This document shows, one piece after another, positions 7,714 through 16,873 of a stretch of DNA of 64,000 nucleotides. Origin of the DNA: Inhella gelatinilytica (GTDB lineage: Bacteria > Pseudomonadota > Gammaproteobacteria > Burkholderiales > Burkholderiaceae_C); NCBI RefSeq assembly GCF_016093295.1, contig NZ_JAEDAL010000002.1:248001-312000 (forward strand), written 5' to 3'. The position numbers were made by a program, and so were the translations under genes. Position 1 is the first letter of the stretch, and each line of letters begins with the position of its first letter. Below the pieces are notes generated by a model. It searched no databases, was not told the origin of the DNA, and saw only the letters and a program-made list of their open reading frames with translations.

Positions 7714-8778
7714 ATGAAGAAGGCTTTGTTTGCTTTGTCCACGCTGGCCCTGGCCAGTGCCGGCGCGTTTGCTCAATCCAGCGTCAAGCTGTACGGAATC
7801 GTGGACGCCGCGGTGCGTATCGAAACCAATCAGGGCGCTGACAAGAGCTCGGTGACTTCGGTGATCCCCGGCGGTTTGTCGGAGAGTCGCATGGGTCTGG
7901 ATATCACGGAAGACCTGGGTGGCGGGTATCGGGCCCTGGCCAATATGGAGCACCGCTTCCGCTCTGACGAAGGCGGCCAGGCCGCCACCGAGTTTTGGCG
8001 TCAAGCCTGGGTGGGTCTGTTGACCCCCATGGGCCGGGTCACTCTGGGTCGCCAGTACAACGTGCTGTTCGACTTGACGACGGGCAACCATGCCTCCTAC
8101 CGCTATTCGCCCTACATCGAGAACTTCAAGCCGGAAATTGGCAACTTGCTGAGCGGCCGTCAGAGCAACATGCTCAAGTACGCGCTGACGGCGGGCGGCC
8201 TGACCGCTGAGCTGCAGTACAGCGCCAGCGAAAAGGGCACGGTGACGCTGGGCGAGAAGACGACCGGCGGTATGGCGCGTTATGTGATGGGCGGTTTCTC
8301 GGTGGGTGCTGGCGTGTTGAACAGCAAGACCACGTCGGGTAAAGATGCCAAGGCCACGGTGCTGGGTGCGTCCTACACCTCGGGTGGCCTCTACCTGAAC
8401 GTGTCCCGCACCAAGAACAAGTTTGATGCGGCCTACGAATTGGGTAGCGCTTATGCGACGGCGTTCTTCAAAGGCGCCTCGCTGGTGAATGCGGCAACCG
8501 CTAAGGACCGCACGATGACCAGCTTCGGGGCCACCTATCAGATCACTCCGCAGTTCAATCTGGGCGCCCAGTACTACGACGTGTCGCAGAACCACTATGG
8601 CGCACCCAAGACGGACTACAAGCTGTACTCCATGGTGGGTGACTACGCACTGAGCAAGCGCACGGACTGGTATGTGGAGTACGACCGTGTGAGCATGAGC
8701 TCGACCAGCACGATGATTTTTGCCAACGGCGCTCGCAGCCGTAACGGCTACATGACGGGCGTGCGCCACCGTTTCTGA
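7714..8778 (+). CDS. Outer-membrane porin, betaproteobacterial trimeric type
   Basis: A second porin of the same family. The start at 7714 gives the signal peptide MKKALFALSTLALASAGAFAQ and has GGAG at 7701-7704; an in-frame ATG at 7699 would place five residues before it. The mature part begins SSVKLYGIVDAAVRIETN, then ESRMGLDITEDLGGGYRALANMEHRF and MGRVTLGRQYNVLFD, all family blocks, and it ends GVRHRF with a terminal Phe. It shares only the general family pattern with the upstream porin, so it is not a very recent duplicate. It has its own terminator before the transporter genes. Confidence 0.93.
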   Translation: MKKALFALSTLALASAGAFAQSSVKLYGIVDAAVRIETNQGADKSSVTSVIPGGLSESRMGLDITEDLGGGYRALANMEHRFRSDEGGQAATEFWRQAWVGLLTPMGRVTLGRQYNVLFDLTTGNHASYRYSPYIENFKPEIGNLLSGRQSNMLKYALTAGGLTAELQYSASEKGTVTLGEKTTGGMARYVMGGFSVGAGVLNSKTTSGKDAKATVLGASYTSGGLYLNVSRTKNKFDAAYELGSAYATAFFKGASLVNAATAKDRTMTSFGATYQITPQFNLGAQYYDVSQNHYGAPKTDYKLYSMVGDYALSKRTDWYVEYDRVSMSSTSTMIFANGARSRNGYMTGVRHRF

Positions 8779-8799
8779 TCGGCTTTCTGGCATGATGCG

Positions 8800-8829
8800 C
8801 GGCCGCCTTTGGGCGGCCGTGTTGTTTTT
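8800..8829 (+). terminator. Rho-independent terminator of the second porin gene
   Basis: CGGCCGCC (8800-8807) and GGCGGCCG (8812-8819) form an eight-base stem with a TTTG loop, followed by TGTTGTTTTT. It separates the porin transcript from the ABC transporter operon that starts at 8847. Confidence 0.85.
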
Positions 8830-8846
8830 GGATTGCGACGCCGACG

Positions 8847-9821
8847 ATGCTGGTTTTCATCCTTCGCCGATTGATGCAGGCCCTGCTGGTTATGTTGACG
8901 GTGGCCTTGATCGCCTTCAGCCTGTTCCAGTTTGTGGGGGACCCGCTGACCAACATGCTGGGTCAAGATGCGACGCCGGAGCAGCGCGAGCAACTGCGCC
9001 GCGATCTGGGCCTAGACCGCAGCTTTGCGGTGCAGTTTGTGCACTTTGTCGGCAATGCTGCGCAAGGTGAGTTCGGCTTGTCCCTGCGACAGGGCCGCAA
9101 GGTGTCGACCCTGATTGGCGAGGCGTTGCCAGCCACACTGGAGTTGGCGGTTTGTGCGGCGCTGTTGGCGCTGATGGTTGGCGTACCGCTGGGGGTGTAC
9201 ACCGCGTTGAAGCGCGGCAAGGCGCTCTCCCAAGCCATCATGGCGATCTCTTTGGTCGGCGTCTCCCTGCCTAATTTCTTGATGGGCGTGCTTCTGATGA
9301 TGGTCTTCGCTGTCGGTTTGCAGTGGCTACCGAGTAATGGCCGTGGGGAAGTCCTGCAACTGGGGTTTTGGAGCACGGGTCTGCACAGTTGGGACAGTGC
9401 GCGGTACTTGATTCTCCCGGCGGTGACCTTGTCTCTGTTCCAGCTGACCTTGGTGATGCGGCTGGTGCGGGCGGAAATGCTGGAAGTCCTGCGAACGGAC
9501 TACATCAAATTCGCCCGGGCCAGAGGCTTGGCGGACCGGGTGATCCACTTCCGGCATGCCTTGCGCAACACCCTGGTGCCGGTCATCACGATCGTGGGGC
9601 TGCAATTGGGCTCGCTGATTGCCTTCGCCATCGTGACCGAAACGGTCTTCCAGTGGCCCGGTATGGGTCTGCTGTTCATTCAGGCCGTGCAGTTCGCCGA
9701 CATCCCGGTGATGGCGGCCTACCTTTGCCTGATTTCGCTAATTTTTGTCGTCATCAACCTGGTGGTTGATTTGCTGTACTTCCTGGTGGACCCGCGCCTG
9801 CGAGCGCAGGGCGCCCATTGA
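8847..9821 (+). CDS. ABC peptide-type transporter permease, DppB/OppB family
   Basis: This inner-membrane permease of the dipeptide/oligopeptide/nickel importer family forms the pore with the next gene product. The 324-residue protein starts MLVFILRRLMQALLVML, the usual N-terminal helix, followed by a periplasmic loop and five further membrane segments. The EAA coupling loop is visible as LRTDYIKFARARGLADRVIHFRHALRNTLVPVI, followed by the TETVFQWPGMG segment conserved in DppB-type permeases. It is the first of four tightly packed transporter genes. The substrate cannot be read from sequence, and YejB- or opine-type roles are equally open. Confidence 0.92.
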   Translation: MLVFILRRLMQALLVMLTVALIAFSLFQFVGDPLTNMLGQDATPEQREQLRRDLGLDRSFAVQFVHFVGNAAQGEFGLSLRQGRKVSTLIGEALPATLELAVCAALLALMVGVPLGVYTALKRGKALSQAIMAISLVGVSLPNFLMGVLLMMVFAVGLQWLPSNGRGEVLQLGFWSTGLHSWDSARYLILPAVTLSLFQLTLVMRLVRAEMLEVLRTDYIKFARARGLADRVIHFRHALRNTLVPVITIVGLQLGSLIAFAIVTETVFQWPGMGLLFIQAVQFADIPVMAAYLCLISLIFVVINLVVDLLYFLVDPRLRAQGAH

Positions 9822-9828
9822 CCCGATC

Positions 9829-10758
9829 ATGAGCGCAGCGAAATCTGAAAGCAGCCGCTGGCAGCGTTTCTTTGCCAGCGATTTGTGGTGGTCCTACACC
9901 CGATCACCCGTCACCCTGGGCGCGAGTGCCGTGCTCGCGATTTGCGTGTTTTGCGCCGTTTTTGCCCCGTGGGTCGCGCCGCACAATCCCCTGGATTTGG
10001 CCTCGATTGTGCTGATGGACGCCACCCTGCCGCCGGTGTGGATGCCCGAGGGGAGTTCGCAGTACTGGTTGGGCACAGACGGCCAAGGGCGCGACATCCT
10101 GTCGGCGCTGTTCTATGGAGCGCGGATTTCACTCTTTATCGGATTGGCGTCGGTCGCGCTGTCGCTGTCGATGGGCGTCACCCTGGGACTACTCGCTGGG
10201 TTCTTGGGGGGCAAGATCGACGCCCTGATCATGCGGGTGTGCGACGTCATGCTCTCGTTTCCGTCGATCTTGGTGGCGCTGCTGATCAACGGGGTGGCCA
10301 AGACGGTTTTCCCCAATGCCAGCGAGAATTTGGCGTTTGGCGTGTTGATCGTTGCCATTTCGCTGACCGGGTGGGTTCAGTATGCGCGGACGGTACGCGG
10401 CTCCACGCTGGTGGAGCGCAACAAGGAGTACGTGCAGGCCGCCCGGCTGGTGGGTGTGGGTAGTTTGCGCATCATGCGCCGCCACGTTCTGCCCAATGTG
10501 CTGGGGCCGGTCTTGGTGCTGGCGACGCTGCAGGTGGCCTTGGCCATCATCACGGAGGCGACCTTGTCATTCTTGGGCGTCGGGGTGCCGCCGACCAATC
10601 CATCGTTGGGCACCTTGATTCAGCAAGGTAGCCAGTTTTTATATTCCGGCCAGTGGTGGATCACCATCTTTCCGGGGGCCATGTTGGTGCTCATTTCCTT
10701 GTCCGTGAACTTGCTGGGCGACTGGCTTCGGGACGCCCTCAATCCTCGGTTGCGTTGA
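9829..10758 (+). CDS. ABC peptide-type transporter permease, DppC/OppC family
   Basis: Second permease of the importer, 309 residues from the ATG at 9829, seven bases after the previous stop. It has the N-terminal OppC-type membrane helix (SPVTLGASAVLAICVFCAVFAPWVAPHNP), the conserved YWLGTDGQGRDILSALFYGARISL block, and an EAA loop ERNKEYVQAARLVGVGSLRIMRRHVLPNVLGPVLV. The C-terminal segment WWITIFPGAMLVLISLSVNLLGDWLRDALNPRLR is characteristic of the family. Its stop overlaps the start of the first ATPase gene. Confidence 0.92.
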   Translation: MSAAKSESSRWQRFFASDLWWSYTRSPVTLGASAVLAICVFCAVFAPWVAPHNPLDLASIVLMDATLPPVWMPEGSSQYWLGTDGQGRDILSALFYGARISLFIGLASVALSLSMGVTLGLLAGFLGGKIDALIMRVCDVMLSFPSILVALLINGVAKTVFPNASENLAFGVLIVAISLTGWVQYARTVRGSTLVERNKEYVQAARLVGVGSLRIMRRHVLPNVLGPVLVLATLQVALAIITEATLSFLGVGVPPTNPSLGTLIQQGSQFLYSGQWWITIFPGAMLVLISLSVNLLGDWLRDALNPRLR

Positions 10759-11744
10759 TGGATTCGATTCAAGAGCCCTTGTTGCAGGTGCGCGAACTGT
10801 GCGTGGAGTTCCCGACACGACATGGCGTTTTGCACGCGCTGGATCGGGTGACGTTTGACATTGCACCGGGTGAAATCCTCGGCGTGGTGGGGGAGTCCGG
10901 TGCGGGGAAATCGCTCACGGGTGCCGCCCTCATTGGATTGTTGGAGCCGCCGGGGCGCGTGAGTGGTGGCGAGATTTGGTTTGATGGGCAGCGAATTGAT
11001 CAGCTGTCCTCTGCCGAGATGCGTCACTTGCGAGGAAAGAAAATTGGCGCGATCTTTCAAGATCCGCTGACGTCCCTGAACCCGCTGTTCACCGTGGGGC
11101 AGCAACTCGTCGAAACCATCCAGACCCACTTGCCCCTCGGTGCCGCACAGGCCCGTGCGCGAGCGATTGACCTGTTGCGCCAGACGGGTATTCCGGCGCC
11201 TGAAGCCCGCATTGACCAATACCCGCATCAATTCAGTGGCGGCATGCGGCAGCGGGTTGTGATTGCACTGGCTTTGGCGGCCGAACCCAAACTCATCGTG
11301 GCCGATGAACCGACGACGGCGCTGGATGTCTCCATTCAGGCGCAGATCATCCAGCTCCTCAAGCGGGTCTGTCGAGACCATGGGGCCGCCGTCATGCTCG
11401 TGACGCACGACATGGGCGTCATCGCCGAGACTTGTGATCGGGTGGCGGTGATGTATGCCGGCCGTGTGGTGGAAATTGGGCCTGTGGATCAGGTAATTCA
11501 TTGCCCGGCTCACCCCTACACCATTGGACTCATGGGCTCCATTCCTGCCGTCGATGAAGATCGCGAACGACTTCAGCAAATTGACGGCGCCATGCCGCGT
11601 CTGAACGCCATGCCGCAGGGCTGTGCCTTTCATCCCCGTTGCGCTCAGGCCCTGTCCCGCTGTCGGGAGGCGTTGCCGCCGCTCGTGGAAGTGGGGCAGA
11701 CGCAAGCGGCCTGCTGGCTGCATCACGCGGAGGGGCGAGCATGA
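10758..11744 (+). CDS. ABC peptide-type transporter ATP-binding protein, DppD/OppD family
   Basis: A cytoplasmic ATPase of the importer, 328 residues from the ATG at 10758 that overlaps the permease stop (TGATG). Walker A is GESGAGKS (about residue 44), the Q loop is [11 protein letters not shown], the signature is FSGGMRQR, Walker B is [12 protein letters not shown] and the switch histidine is in LVTHDMGV. The C-terminal oligopeptide-ABC extension with a Cys cluster ([15 protein letters not shown]) is present; in related importers this region can carry an iron-sulfur cluster. It is translationally coupled to its neighbours. Confidence 0.93.
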   Translation: MDSIQEPLLQVRELCVEFPTRHGVLHALDRVTFDIAPGEILGVVGESGAGKSLTGAALIGLLEPPGRVSGGEIWFDGQRIDQLSSAEMRHLRGKKIGAIFQDPLTSLNPLFTVGQQLVETIQTHLPLGAAQARARAIDLLRQTGIPAPEARIDQYPHQFSGGMRQRVVIALALAAEPKLIVADEPTTALDVSIQAQIIQLLKRVCRDHGAAVMLVTHDMGVIAETCDRVAVMYAGRVVEIGPVDQVIHCPAHPYTIGLMGSIPAVDEDRERLQQIDGAMPRLNAMPQGCAFHPRCAQALSRCREALPPLVEVGQTQAACWLHHAEGRA

Positions 11745-12733
11745 GCGCTCTGGTTGAGGTCAAAGAATTGTCCATGCGGTTTGATGTCTCTCCGCCATGG
11801 CTGAATCGGGTTCTGGAGCGCAAGCCCAAGCAGTATGTTCATGCGGTGGATGGCGTTAGTTTTGACATTCCGCGCGGGAAAACCTTGGCGCTGGTGGGCG
11901 AGTCGGGCTGCGGCAAAAGCACGGTGGCCCGCCTGCTGGTGGGGCTCTACAACCCGACAGGCGGGACGGTGGCTTTTGATGGGCGCGATACCCGGGAGTG
12001 GCTCGGCAGTCAGGATGCAGGCGCTTTGCGGCGCCGGTTCCAGATGATTTTTCAAGACCCCTATGCCAGCTTGAATCCCCGCTGGAAAGTGGGGGCGATC
12101 GTTGCTGAGCCCCTGTTGGAGCAAGGCGTTCTGACAAACACAGCCGATGTCGAGGCGCGCGTCGGGGAGCTGCTAACCATGGTGGGCCTCAGCTCGGTGG
12201 ATGCGGGCAAGTACCCCCACCAGTTCTCCGGCGGGCAGCGCCAGCGTATTTCGATCGCGCGGGCCTTGGCGACGGCGCCGGAATTCCTGGTGTGTGACGA
12301 GCCGACCAGTGCGCTGGACGTGTCGGTTCAGGCGCAAGTTCTGAACATCATGAAGGAGCTCCAAGCCCAACGCGGGCTGACCTACCTGTTCATTTCGCAC
12401 AATCTGGCGGTTGTGCGTCACATGGCGGATCAGGTTGGGGTGATGTACCTTGGGCGCCTCGTCGAGGTCGCCGGCAAGTCGGAACTCTTTGCCCAGCCGC
12501 GGCACCCCTATACCCGCATGCTGCTGGACGCCATCCCAGACATTCACATGACCGGGCGGCAACGGGTGGCCGTACAGGGCGAGGTGCCCAATCCGCTCAA
12601 TCCCCCTTCGGGTTGCAGCTTTCACCCCCGCTGCCCCCATGCGACCGCGCGCTGCAGCGCGGAGCGCCCCGTGCTGCGGCATCAGGGCGGCACTCAAGTG
12701 GCCTGCCATGCCATTGAAGAGGGACGGATTTAA
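11741..12733 (+). CDS. ABC peptide-type transporter ATP-binding protein, DppF/OppF family
   Basis: Second ATPase of the importer, 330 residues from the ATG at 11741 that overlaps the previous stop (ATGA). Walker A is GESGCGKST, the Q loop [15 protein letters not shown], the signature [15 protein letters not shown], Walker [12 protein letters not shown] and the switch ISHNLAVV. It carries the Cys-bearing C-terminal extension ([16 protein letters not shown]). The four genes form a complete membrane-plus-ATPase module, but no periplasmic binding protein gene lies beside it. Its stop codon overlaps the stop of lptM on the other strand. Confidence 0.93.
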   Translation: MSALVEVKELSMRFDVSPPWLNRVLERKPKQYVHAVDGVSFDIPRGKTLALVGESGCGKSTVARLLVGLYNPTGGTVAFDGRDTREWLGSQDAGALRRRFQMIFQDPYASLNPRWKVGAIVAEPLLEQGVLTNTADVEARVGELLTMVGLSSVDAGKYPHQFSGGQRQRISIARALATAPEFLVCDEPTSALDVSVQAQVLNIMKELQAQRGLTYLFISHNLAVVRHMADQVGVMYLGRLVEVAGKSELFAQPRHPYTRMLLDAIPDIHMTGRQRVAVQGEVPNPLNPPSGCSFHPRCPHATARCSAERPVLRHQGGTQVACHAIEEGRI

Positions 12734-12897
12734 GCGCCTTTCGAAGGAGGCTGCTGGGTGGGCGAGCTGCTGGGGGGCTTCAAGGGGCCTTTTTGACCGC
12801 ATGCCGCAAGACTCAGGGCCAGGCTAAGGGTCATGAGGGAGGTCCATCGAATGGGCCTGTTGGGGCGAGGGCATTGCGCCCGGTAAAACAATTGCAT
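12730..12897 (-). CDS. lptM: LptM (YifL-like) small lipoprotein, LPS translocon maturation factor
   Basis: A short gene that is easy to miss. The minus-strand frame encodes 55 residues from the ATG at 12897: a basic N-terminus (RPIRW), a hydrophobic stretch [14 protein letters not shown], the lipobox Cys and then [10 protein letters not shown], the hallmark of LptM, followed by a Pro/Ser/Gln tail. LptM helps the LptD outer-membrane LPS translocon mature. Its place next to cyaY, divergent, is the usual one. The start is uncertain: the ATG at 12834 leaves only eleven residues before the Cys and no basic n-region, so the longer form is preferred, though no good ribosome binding site is visible. 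The stop overlaps that of the ABC ATPase gene by two bases. Confidence 0.8.
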   Translation of the reverse strand: MQLFYRAQCPRPNRPIRWTSLMTLSLALSLAACGQKGPLKPPSSSPTQQPPSKGA

Positions 12898-12913
12898 GCC
12901 CGCAGTTTAGAGA

Positions 12914-12923
12914 GGTTCGAACC
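12914..12923. other. Ten-base palindrome directly before the cyaY start
   Basis: GGTTCGAACC is a perfect palindrome ending at the base before the cyaY ATG (12924) and sharing bases with the AGAGAGG ribosome binding site (12909-12915). It could hide the ribosome site in a small hairpin or be an operator, but it may be chance. Confidence 0.3.
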
Positions 12924-13256
12924 ATGCAAGACGCTGACTACCACCAACGGGCTGAAACGCTGCTGCGTCGTCTGGAGGCCCAGGCGGATGCTTGGTTGCA
13001 GGAGGATGACTTGGATGTGGATGCCAGCCGAAATGGCGGCGTGCTGGAATTGACCTTGCCCAATCGCACCAAATTGGTGGTCAACAAACAGCCACCGCTC
13101 AGCGAGGTCTGGCTGGCGGCTCAAGCGGGGGGGTTCCACTTTCGGTGGCGGGATGACCAGTGGCGTGACACCAAGTCCGGGGAGCGGTTCGAGCAGGTCT
13201 TCTTGGAACACATGAGCCGACAAGCCGGCAGGGCGCTGCAGTTCACGGTTGCTTGA
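12924..13256 (+). CDS. cyaY: Iron-sulfur assembly protein CyaY (bacterial frataxin)
   Basis: CyaY binds iron and the cysteine desulfurase IscS and tunes iron-sulfur cluster assembly. The 110-residue protein matches the family in length and pattern: an acidic N-terminal helix (YHQRAETLLRRLEAQADAWL) with the metal-binding ridge EDDLDVDASRNGG, then the beta sheet with LELTLPNRTKLVVNKQPPLSEVWLA and GFHFRWRDDQWRDTKSGE. The last 14 bases overlap the 3' end of mrcA, which runs in the opposite direction. Confidence 0.95.
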   Translation: MQDADYHQRAETLLRRLEAQADAWLQEDDLDVDASRNGGVLELTLPNRTKLVVNKQPPLSEVWLAAQAGGFHFRWRDDQWRDTKSGERFEQVFLEHMSRQAGRALQFTVA

Positions 13257-15591
13257 ATAAATCGAGCACGCCTTTCTTCTCTTCGGCATTGGCCGGGCTG
13301 GGCAGGCTGGGGTCATCGTTTTCGATGCGGGTGACGCCCCGATCGGCCACGAATTCGTCGAAGTACCACTCGCCATTGACGTACACCACGCCCTCGGGAG
13401 GGGGAATTTCGGCGACCGCGGTTTGGCGTAGTGCAAATTGCATGAAATCGATCCAAATGGGCAGGGCCAATCCTCCGCCCGTTTCCCGGCTTCCCAGTTT
13501 GCGCGGCGTGTCGTATCCCACCCAAACCACGGTGACCAACTCCGGTTGATAACCGGCAAACCAGGCGTCCATGGAGTCATTGGTGGTGCCGGTCTTTCCA
13601 TACAGATCGGTGCGTTTTAATGCGACTTGGGCTCGGGCCGCCGTTCCAGACCTTGTAACCTCTTGGAGCAAGCTGCTCATGAGGAAGGCATTCCGTGCAT
13701 CCAGTGTCCGGTTCGCCTCATCCAACGTGACGGGCGGCGCTTCAAAGAGAACCTTGCCATGGTCGTCGACAATTTTCTGAATCAGCGACGACTCAATGCG
13801 GTGCCCGCCGTTGGCGAAGACTGAATAGGCTTCGGCCATTTGGAGGGGCGTGACCGATCCCGCTCCCAGGGCCATCGTCAGGTAGGCCGGATGCTTGTTC
13901 GCGGGGAACCCGAACCGACCGATCCAGGACTGTGCTTCATGGGTGCCGACGGAGCGGAGCACCCGAATCGACACCATGTTCTTGGACTTGGCCAGCGCCT
14001 TGCGCAGCGTCATGGGCCCCTCAAAGGTTCCGTCGTAATTTTTGGGCTCCCAGGGTTGGCTGCCCGTTGTCGTCGCGTCGAAAAACAAGGGAGCATCGTT
14101 CACCACGGTCGAAGGCGTAAACCCCCGCTCCAGTGCGGCGGAGTAAATGAACGGCTTGAAGCTGGAGCCGGGTTGACGCCAAGCCTGGGTGACGTGATTG
14201 AACTTGTTCTTCGCAAAATCGAAGCCCCCAACCATGGCTCGAATCGCACCCGTACGGGGATCCAAGGAAACGAGCGCGCCTTCGACTTCGGGCACCTGGG
14301 TCAACACCCACCCGAGCTTGCCATCGGCGATGACCCGAACCACAGCGCCTCGTCGAATTTGAACCTTGGGGTCGCCCCTCTCTTGTAATCCACTCGCAAC
14401 GGGTTTGACGCTGTCGCCCGTGAGCGTGAGAACCTCGCCGGTCTGAAGGGACGCGACGACCTTTTTGGGGCTAGCTTCCAAGACCACTGCGGAAAACAGC
14501 TCGCCGTTCGCTGGGAAGTCCGCCAGCACCTCGGCAACGCGCGCGTCGACGAGCTTGGGGTCTGCGGGCAGGTCCACATGGGCTTCTGGGCCCCGATAGA
14601 ACTGACGACGCTCGTACTCCATCAAGCCCTTGCGAAGCGCCTTGTACGCCATCTGCTGCTCGTCGTGGCGGACGCTGAGCGTCACGCTCAAGCCGCGCGA
14701 ATACAACTCGTCGCCGTAGCGAGACAGCAGCAGCTGTCGGGCTGCCTCGGCGGCGTAATCTGCGCCGGCTTGAGAAGGCGAGGCGGTCCGGATTTTCAGC
14801 GTCTCACTCTTGGCCGCCGTGTGCTGCTGCACATTGAGGAAGCCGTTCTCCAGCATGCGATCCAAGATGTACTGCTGGCGAATGCGGGCGCGCTTGGGGT
14901 TGGCGATGGGGTTGTAAGCCGAAGGCGCCTTGGGTAGGCCGGCGAGCATGGCGGCCTCGGCGGCTGAAATATGCTTCAGCGGCTTTCCAAAATAGACCTC
15001 GCTGGCGGCTGCGAATCCATACGCGCGATGCCCCAGAAAAATCTGGTTCATGTAGATTTCAAGAATCTTGCGTTTGGAGAGCGTTGATTCAATTCGAAGT
15101 GCCAGCAGGATTTCGTACAGCTTTCTGGACAGCGTTTTTTCCGAACTCAAGTAGAAATTGCGAGCCACCTGCATCGTGATGGTCGAGGCCCCTTGGCTGC
15201 GAGACTCCTGCAAGTTGGCCAGACCGGCTCGGAGGACGCCCCAGTAGTCCACGCCGCCGTGCTGGTAGAAGCGCGCATCTTCAATGGCCAGGATGGCGTC
15301 CTGCATGACCTGAGGAATCTCCTCTATGGCCAGATACTGGCGTCGCTCTTCCCCAAATTCAGCCAGCAACTTGCCTTCAGCCGACCAGATACGCAGGGGC
15401 TGGTGTGGCCGGTAATCCGAAAGCCCGGAGACGTCCGGCAAGTTGGGATACGCGGTCACCAGAATGAGGGCCGCGCCCAGTCCACATGCCACGATCCCGG
15501 CGGCGATCAGACCGGTGAAACCCAGTGCGAACTTTCTCCATCGAGGAATCTGTTCTGATGGGCTCGGGAGGGACGACGGTTTGGAAGGCAT
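13243..15591 (-). CDS. mrcA: Penicillin-binding protein 1A (peptidoglycan glycosyltransferase/transpeptidase)
   Basis: A bifunctional class A PBP that polymerises and cross-links peptidoglycan in the periplasm. Of 782 residues, about 20-45 form the membrane anchor. The GT51 domain (about 60-240) carries the catalytic Glu104 in AIEDARFYQHGG and the second motif GASTITMQVARN. The transpeptidase domain has SSFK (serine 476), SKN (536-538) and KTGT (666-669). An OB-like insert of about 310-430 between the domains is typical of PBP1A. It is divergent from pilM, the standard arrangement in proteobacteria. Confidence 0.96.
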   Translation of the reverse strand: MPSKPSSLPSPSEQIPRWRKFALGFTGLIAAGIVACGLGAALILVTAYPNLPDVSGLSDYRPHQPLRIWSAEGKLLAEFGEERRQYLAIEEIPQVMQDAILAIEDARFYQHGGVDYWGVLRAGLANLQESRSQGASTITMQVARNFYLSSEKTLSRKLYEILLALRIESTLSKRKILEIYMNQIFLGHRAYGFAAASEVYFGKPLKHISAAEAAMLAGLPKAPSAYNPIANPKRARIRQQYILDRMLENGFLNVQQHTAAKSETLKIRTASPSQAGADYAAEAARQLLLSRYGDELYSRGLSVTLSVRHDEQQMAYKALRKGLMEYERRQFYRGPEAHVDLPADPKLVDARVAEVLADFPANGELFSAVVLEASPKKVVASLQTGEVLTLTGDSVKPVASGLQERGDPKVQIRRGAVVRVIADGKLGWVLTQVPEVEGALVSLDPRTGAIRAMVGGFDFAKNKFNHVTQAWRQPGSSFKPFIYSAALERGFTPSTVVNDAPLFFDATTTGSQPWEPKNYDGTFEGPMTLRKALAKSKNMVSIRVLRSVGTHEAQSWIGRFGFPANKHPAYLTMALGAGSVTPLQMAEAYSVFANGGHRIESSLIQKIVDDHGKVLFEAPPVTLDEANRTLDARNAFLMSSLLQEVTRSGTAARAQVALKRTDLYGKTGTTNDSMDAWFAGYQPELVTVVWVGYDTPRKLGSRETGGGLALPIWIDFMQFALRQTAVAEIPPPEGVVYVNGEWYFDEFVADRGVTRIENDDPSLPSPANAEEKKGVLDLFKQP

Positions 15592-15793
15592 ATGGGATGA
15601 AATTATAGAAACCCCCTGTCTGCGGGGGCAGTGCTGGGTGCCGTCACACGGCGTTACACCCAGGGTCTGGAGCGTACCGCTTGCGCAACGTGGTTAACCC
15701 CTGCTTACCGGTTTTTTGACCGGGCCACAAAAGGTTTACTGCTAGCATGCAAGTAAGTTCTTAAGTCCCCGCTTGTGGGGTAAGGGTGAAGGC
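15592..15793. promoter_or_regulatory. Divergent mrcA/pilM control region
   Basis: This 202-bp gap must hold both promoters. On the plus strand a TTGACC element (15716-15721) resembles a -35 box, but no convincing -10 box sits at the right distance. Two small inverted repeats are visible: CCGGT/ACCGG at 15708-15723, which includes the TTGACC, and CCCC/GGGG at 15767-15780 just before the pilM ribosome site. No open frame of note is present. Confidence 0.4.
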
Positions 15794-16873
15794 ATGGGAA
15801 TTTTTGACAGCTTGCTGGGGCGAAAAAGCCCGCCCATGCTGGGCTTGGACATCAGTTCCTCCAGTGTGAAGCTGGTGGAGCTGAGTCAGAACAAGGCTGG
15901 CGAGATGGTCCTGGAACGCTTCGCCTCTGAGCCGTTGGAAAAAGGCTGGATCACGGATGGGCACGTCGAAAAGTTCGACGAAGTCGCCGACGCAGTTCGC
16001 AAAGTCGTGGCGCGAAGCGGAACCCGCACTCGGCAAGCCGTTTTGGCGATGCCTGCGTCTGCGGTCATCACCAAGCGCATCATGCTGCCCTCTGGGCTTC
16101 GCGAGGAAGAAATGGAAGTGCAGGTTGAGGCAGAGGCCAACCAGTACATCCCGTTTTCTCTGGATGAGGTGAGCCTGGACTTCTGCGTTGTGGGCCCCAG
16201 CGCCACGTCTGTTGGCGACGTCGAAGTGCTGATCGCTGCATCGCGAAAAGACCGGGTCCAAGACCGGCAAGGGATTGCGGAAAGTGCTGGGCTGAAGCCT
16301 GTGATCATGGATGTTGAGTCCCACGCGTCCCGAATGGCCATGGGGCGCCTGATTCAGGCGCTGCCGGACAGTGGCAAGGATGCGCTCATCGCCCTTTTTG
16401 AGATTGGTGCGGAGACCACGAGCCTGAAGGTGCTACGCGATGAGGAATTGCTTTATGACCGCGATCAAGCCTTTGGCGGCGGGCAGTTGACCCAATTGAT
16501 TGCGCGGCAGTACGGACTCTCGTTCGAAGAGGCGGAAACCAAAAAATTGTCCGGCGATTTGCCGGAAGATTACCCAGGTCAAGTGCTGGAGCCCTTCGTT
16601 GACAGCCTATCGCAAGAAATTGGGCGTGCTCTGCAGTACTTCTTCACGAGCACGCCGCATCACAAGGTCCACTATGTGATGCTGGCCGGTGGAACGGCCA
16701 CGCTGCCCGGATTGAAAGACCGCGTGACCGACCTGACTGGATTTGCGTGTATGGTGGTCAATCCATTTGACCGCATGATCATGGGTGCAGGGGTGCGGGA
16801 AGGTCGGATTCAACGTGAATCTGCGGCTTATTTGACAGCTTGCGGATTGGCAATGCGGAGGTTCTACGAGTGA
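15794..16873 (+). CDS. pilM: Type IV pilus assembly protein PilM
   Basis: PilM is a cytoplasmic actin-like protein that binds ATP and the N-terminal tail of PilN, linking the inner-membrane alignment complex to the pilus motor. The start at 15794 gives MGIFDSLLGRKSPPMLGLDISSSSVKLVELS, with the phosphate-1 loop LGLDISSSSVKL. The later YVMLAGGTATLPGLKDRV is the adenosine-binding motif. Length (359) is typical. It opens the pilMNOPQ operon; the next gene starts at a GTG overlapping its stop. Confidence 0.96.
   Translation: MGIFDSLLGRKSPPMLGLDISSSSVKLVELSQNKAGEMVLERFASEPLEKGWITDGHVEKFDEVADAVRKVVARSGTRTRQAVLAMPASAVITKRIMLPSGLREEEMEVQVEAEANQYIPFSLDEVSLDFCVVGPSATSVGDVEVLIAASRKDRVQDRQGIAESAGLKPVIMDVESHASRMAMGRLIQALPDSGKDALIALFEIGAETTSLKVLRDEELLYDRDQAFGGGQLTQLIARQYGLSFEEAETKKLSGDLPEDYPGQVLEPFVDSLSQEIGRALQYFFTSTPHHKVHYVMLAGGTATLPGLKDRVTDLTGFACMVVNPFDRMIMGAGVREGRIQRESAAYLTACGLAMRRFYE

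Noticed and set aside
6543-8778. Recent tandem duplication of the two porin genes
   Set aside because: The proteins share only the family blocks and differ in length and most positions, and each has its own terminator, so this is not a recent duplication.
12911-12926. GGTTCGAA resembling a tRNA T arm
   Set aside because: No acceptor, D or anticodon stems are found around it. It is a simple palindrome before cyaY.
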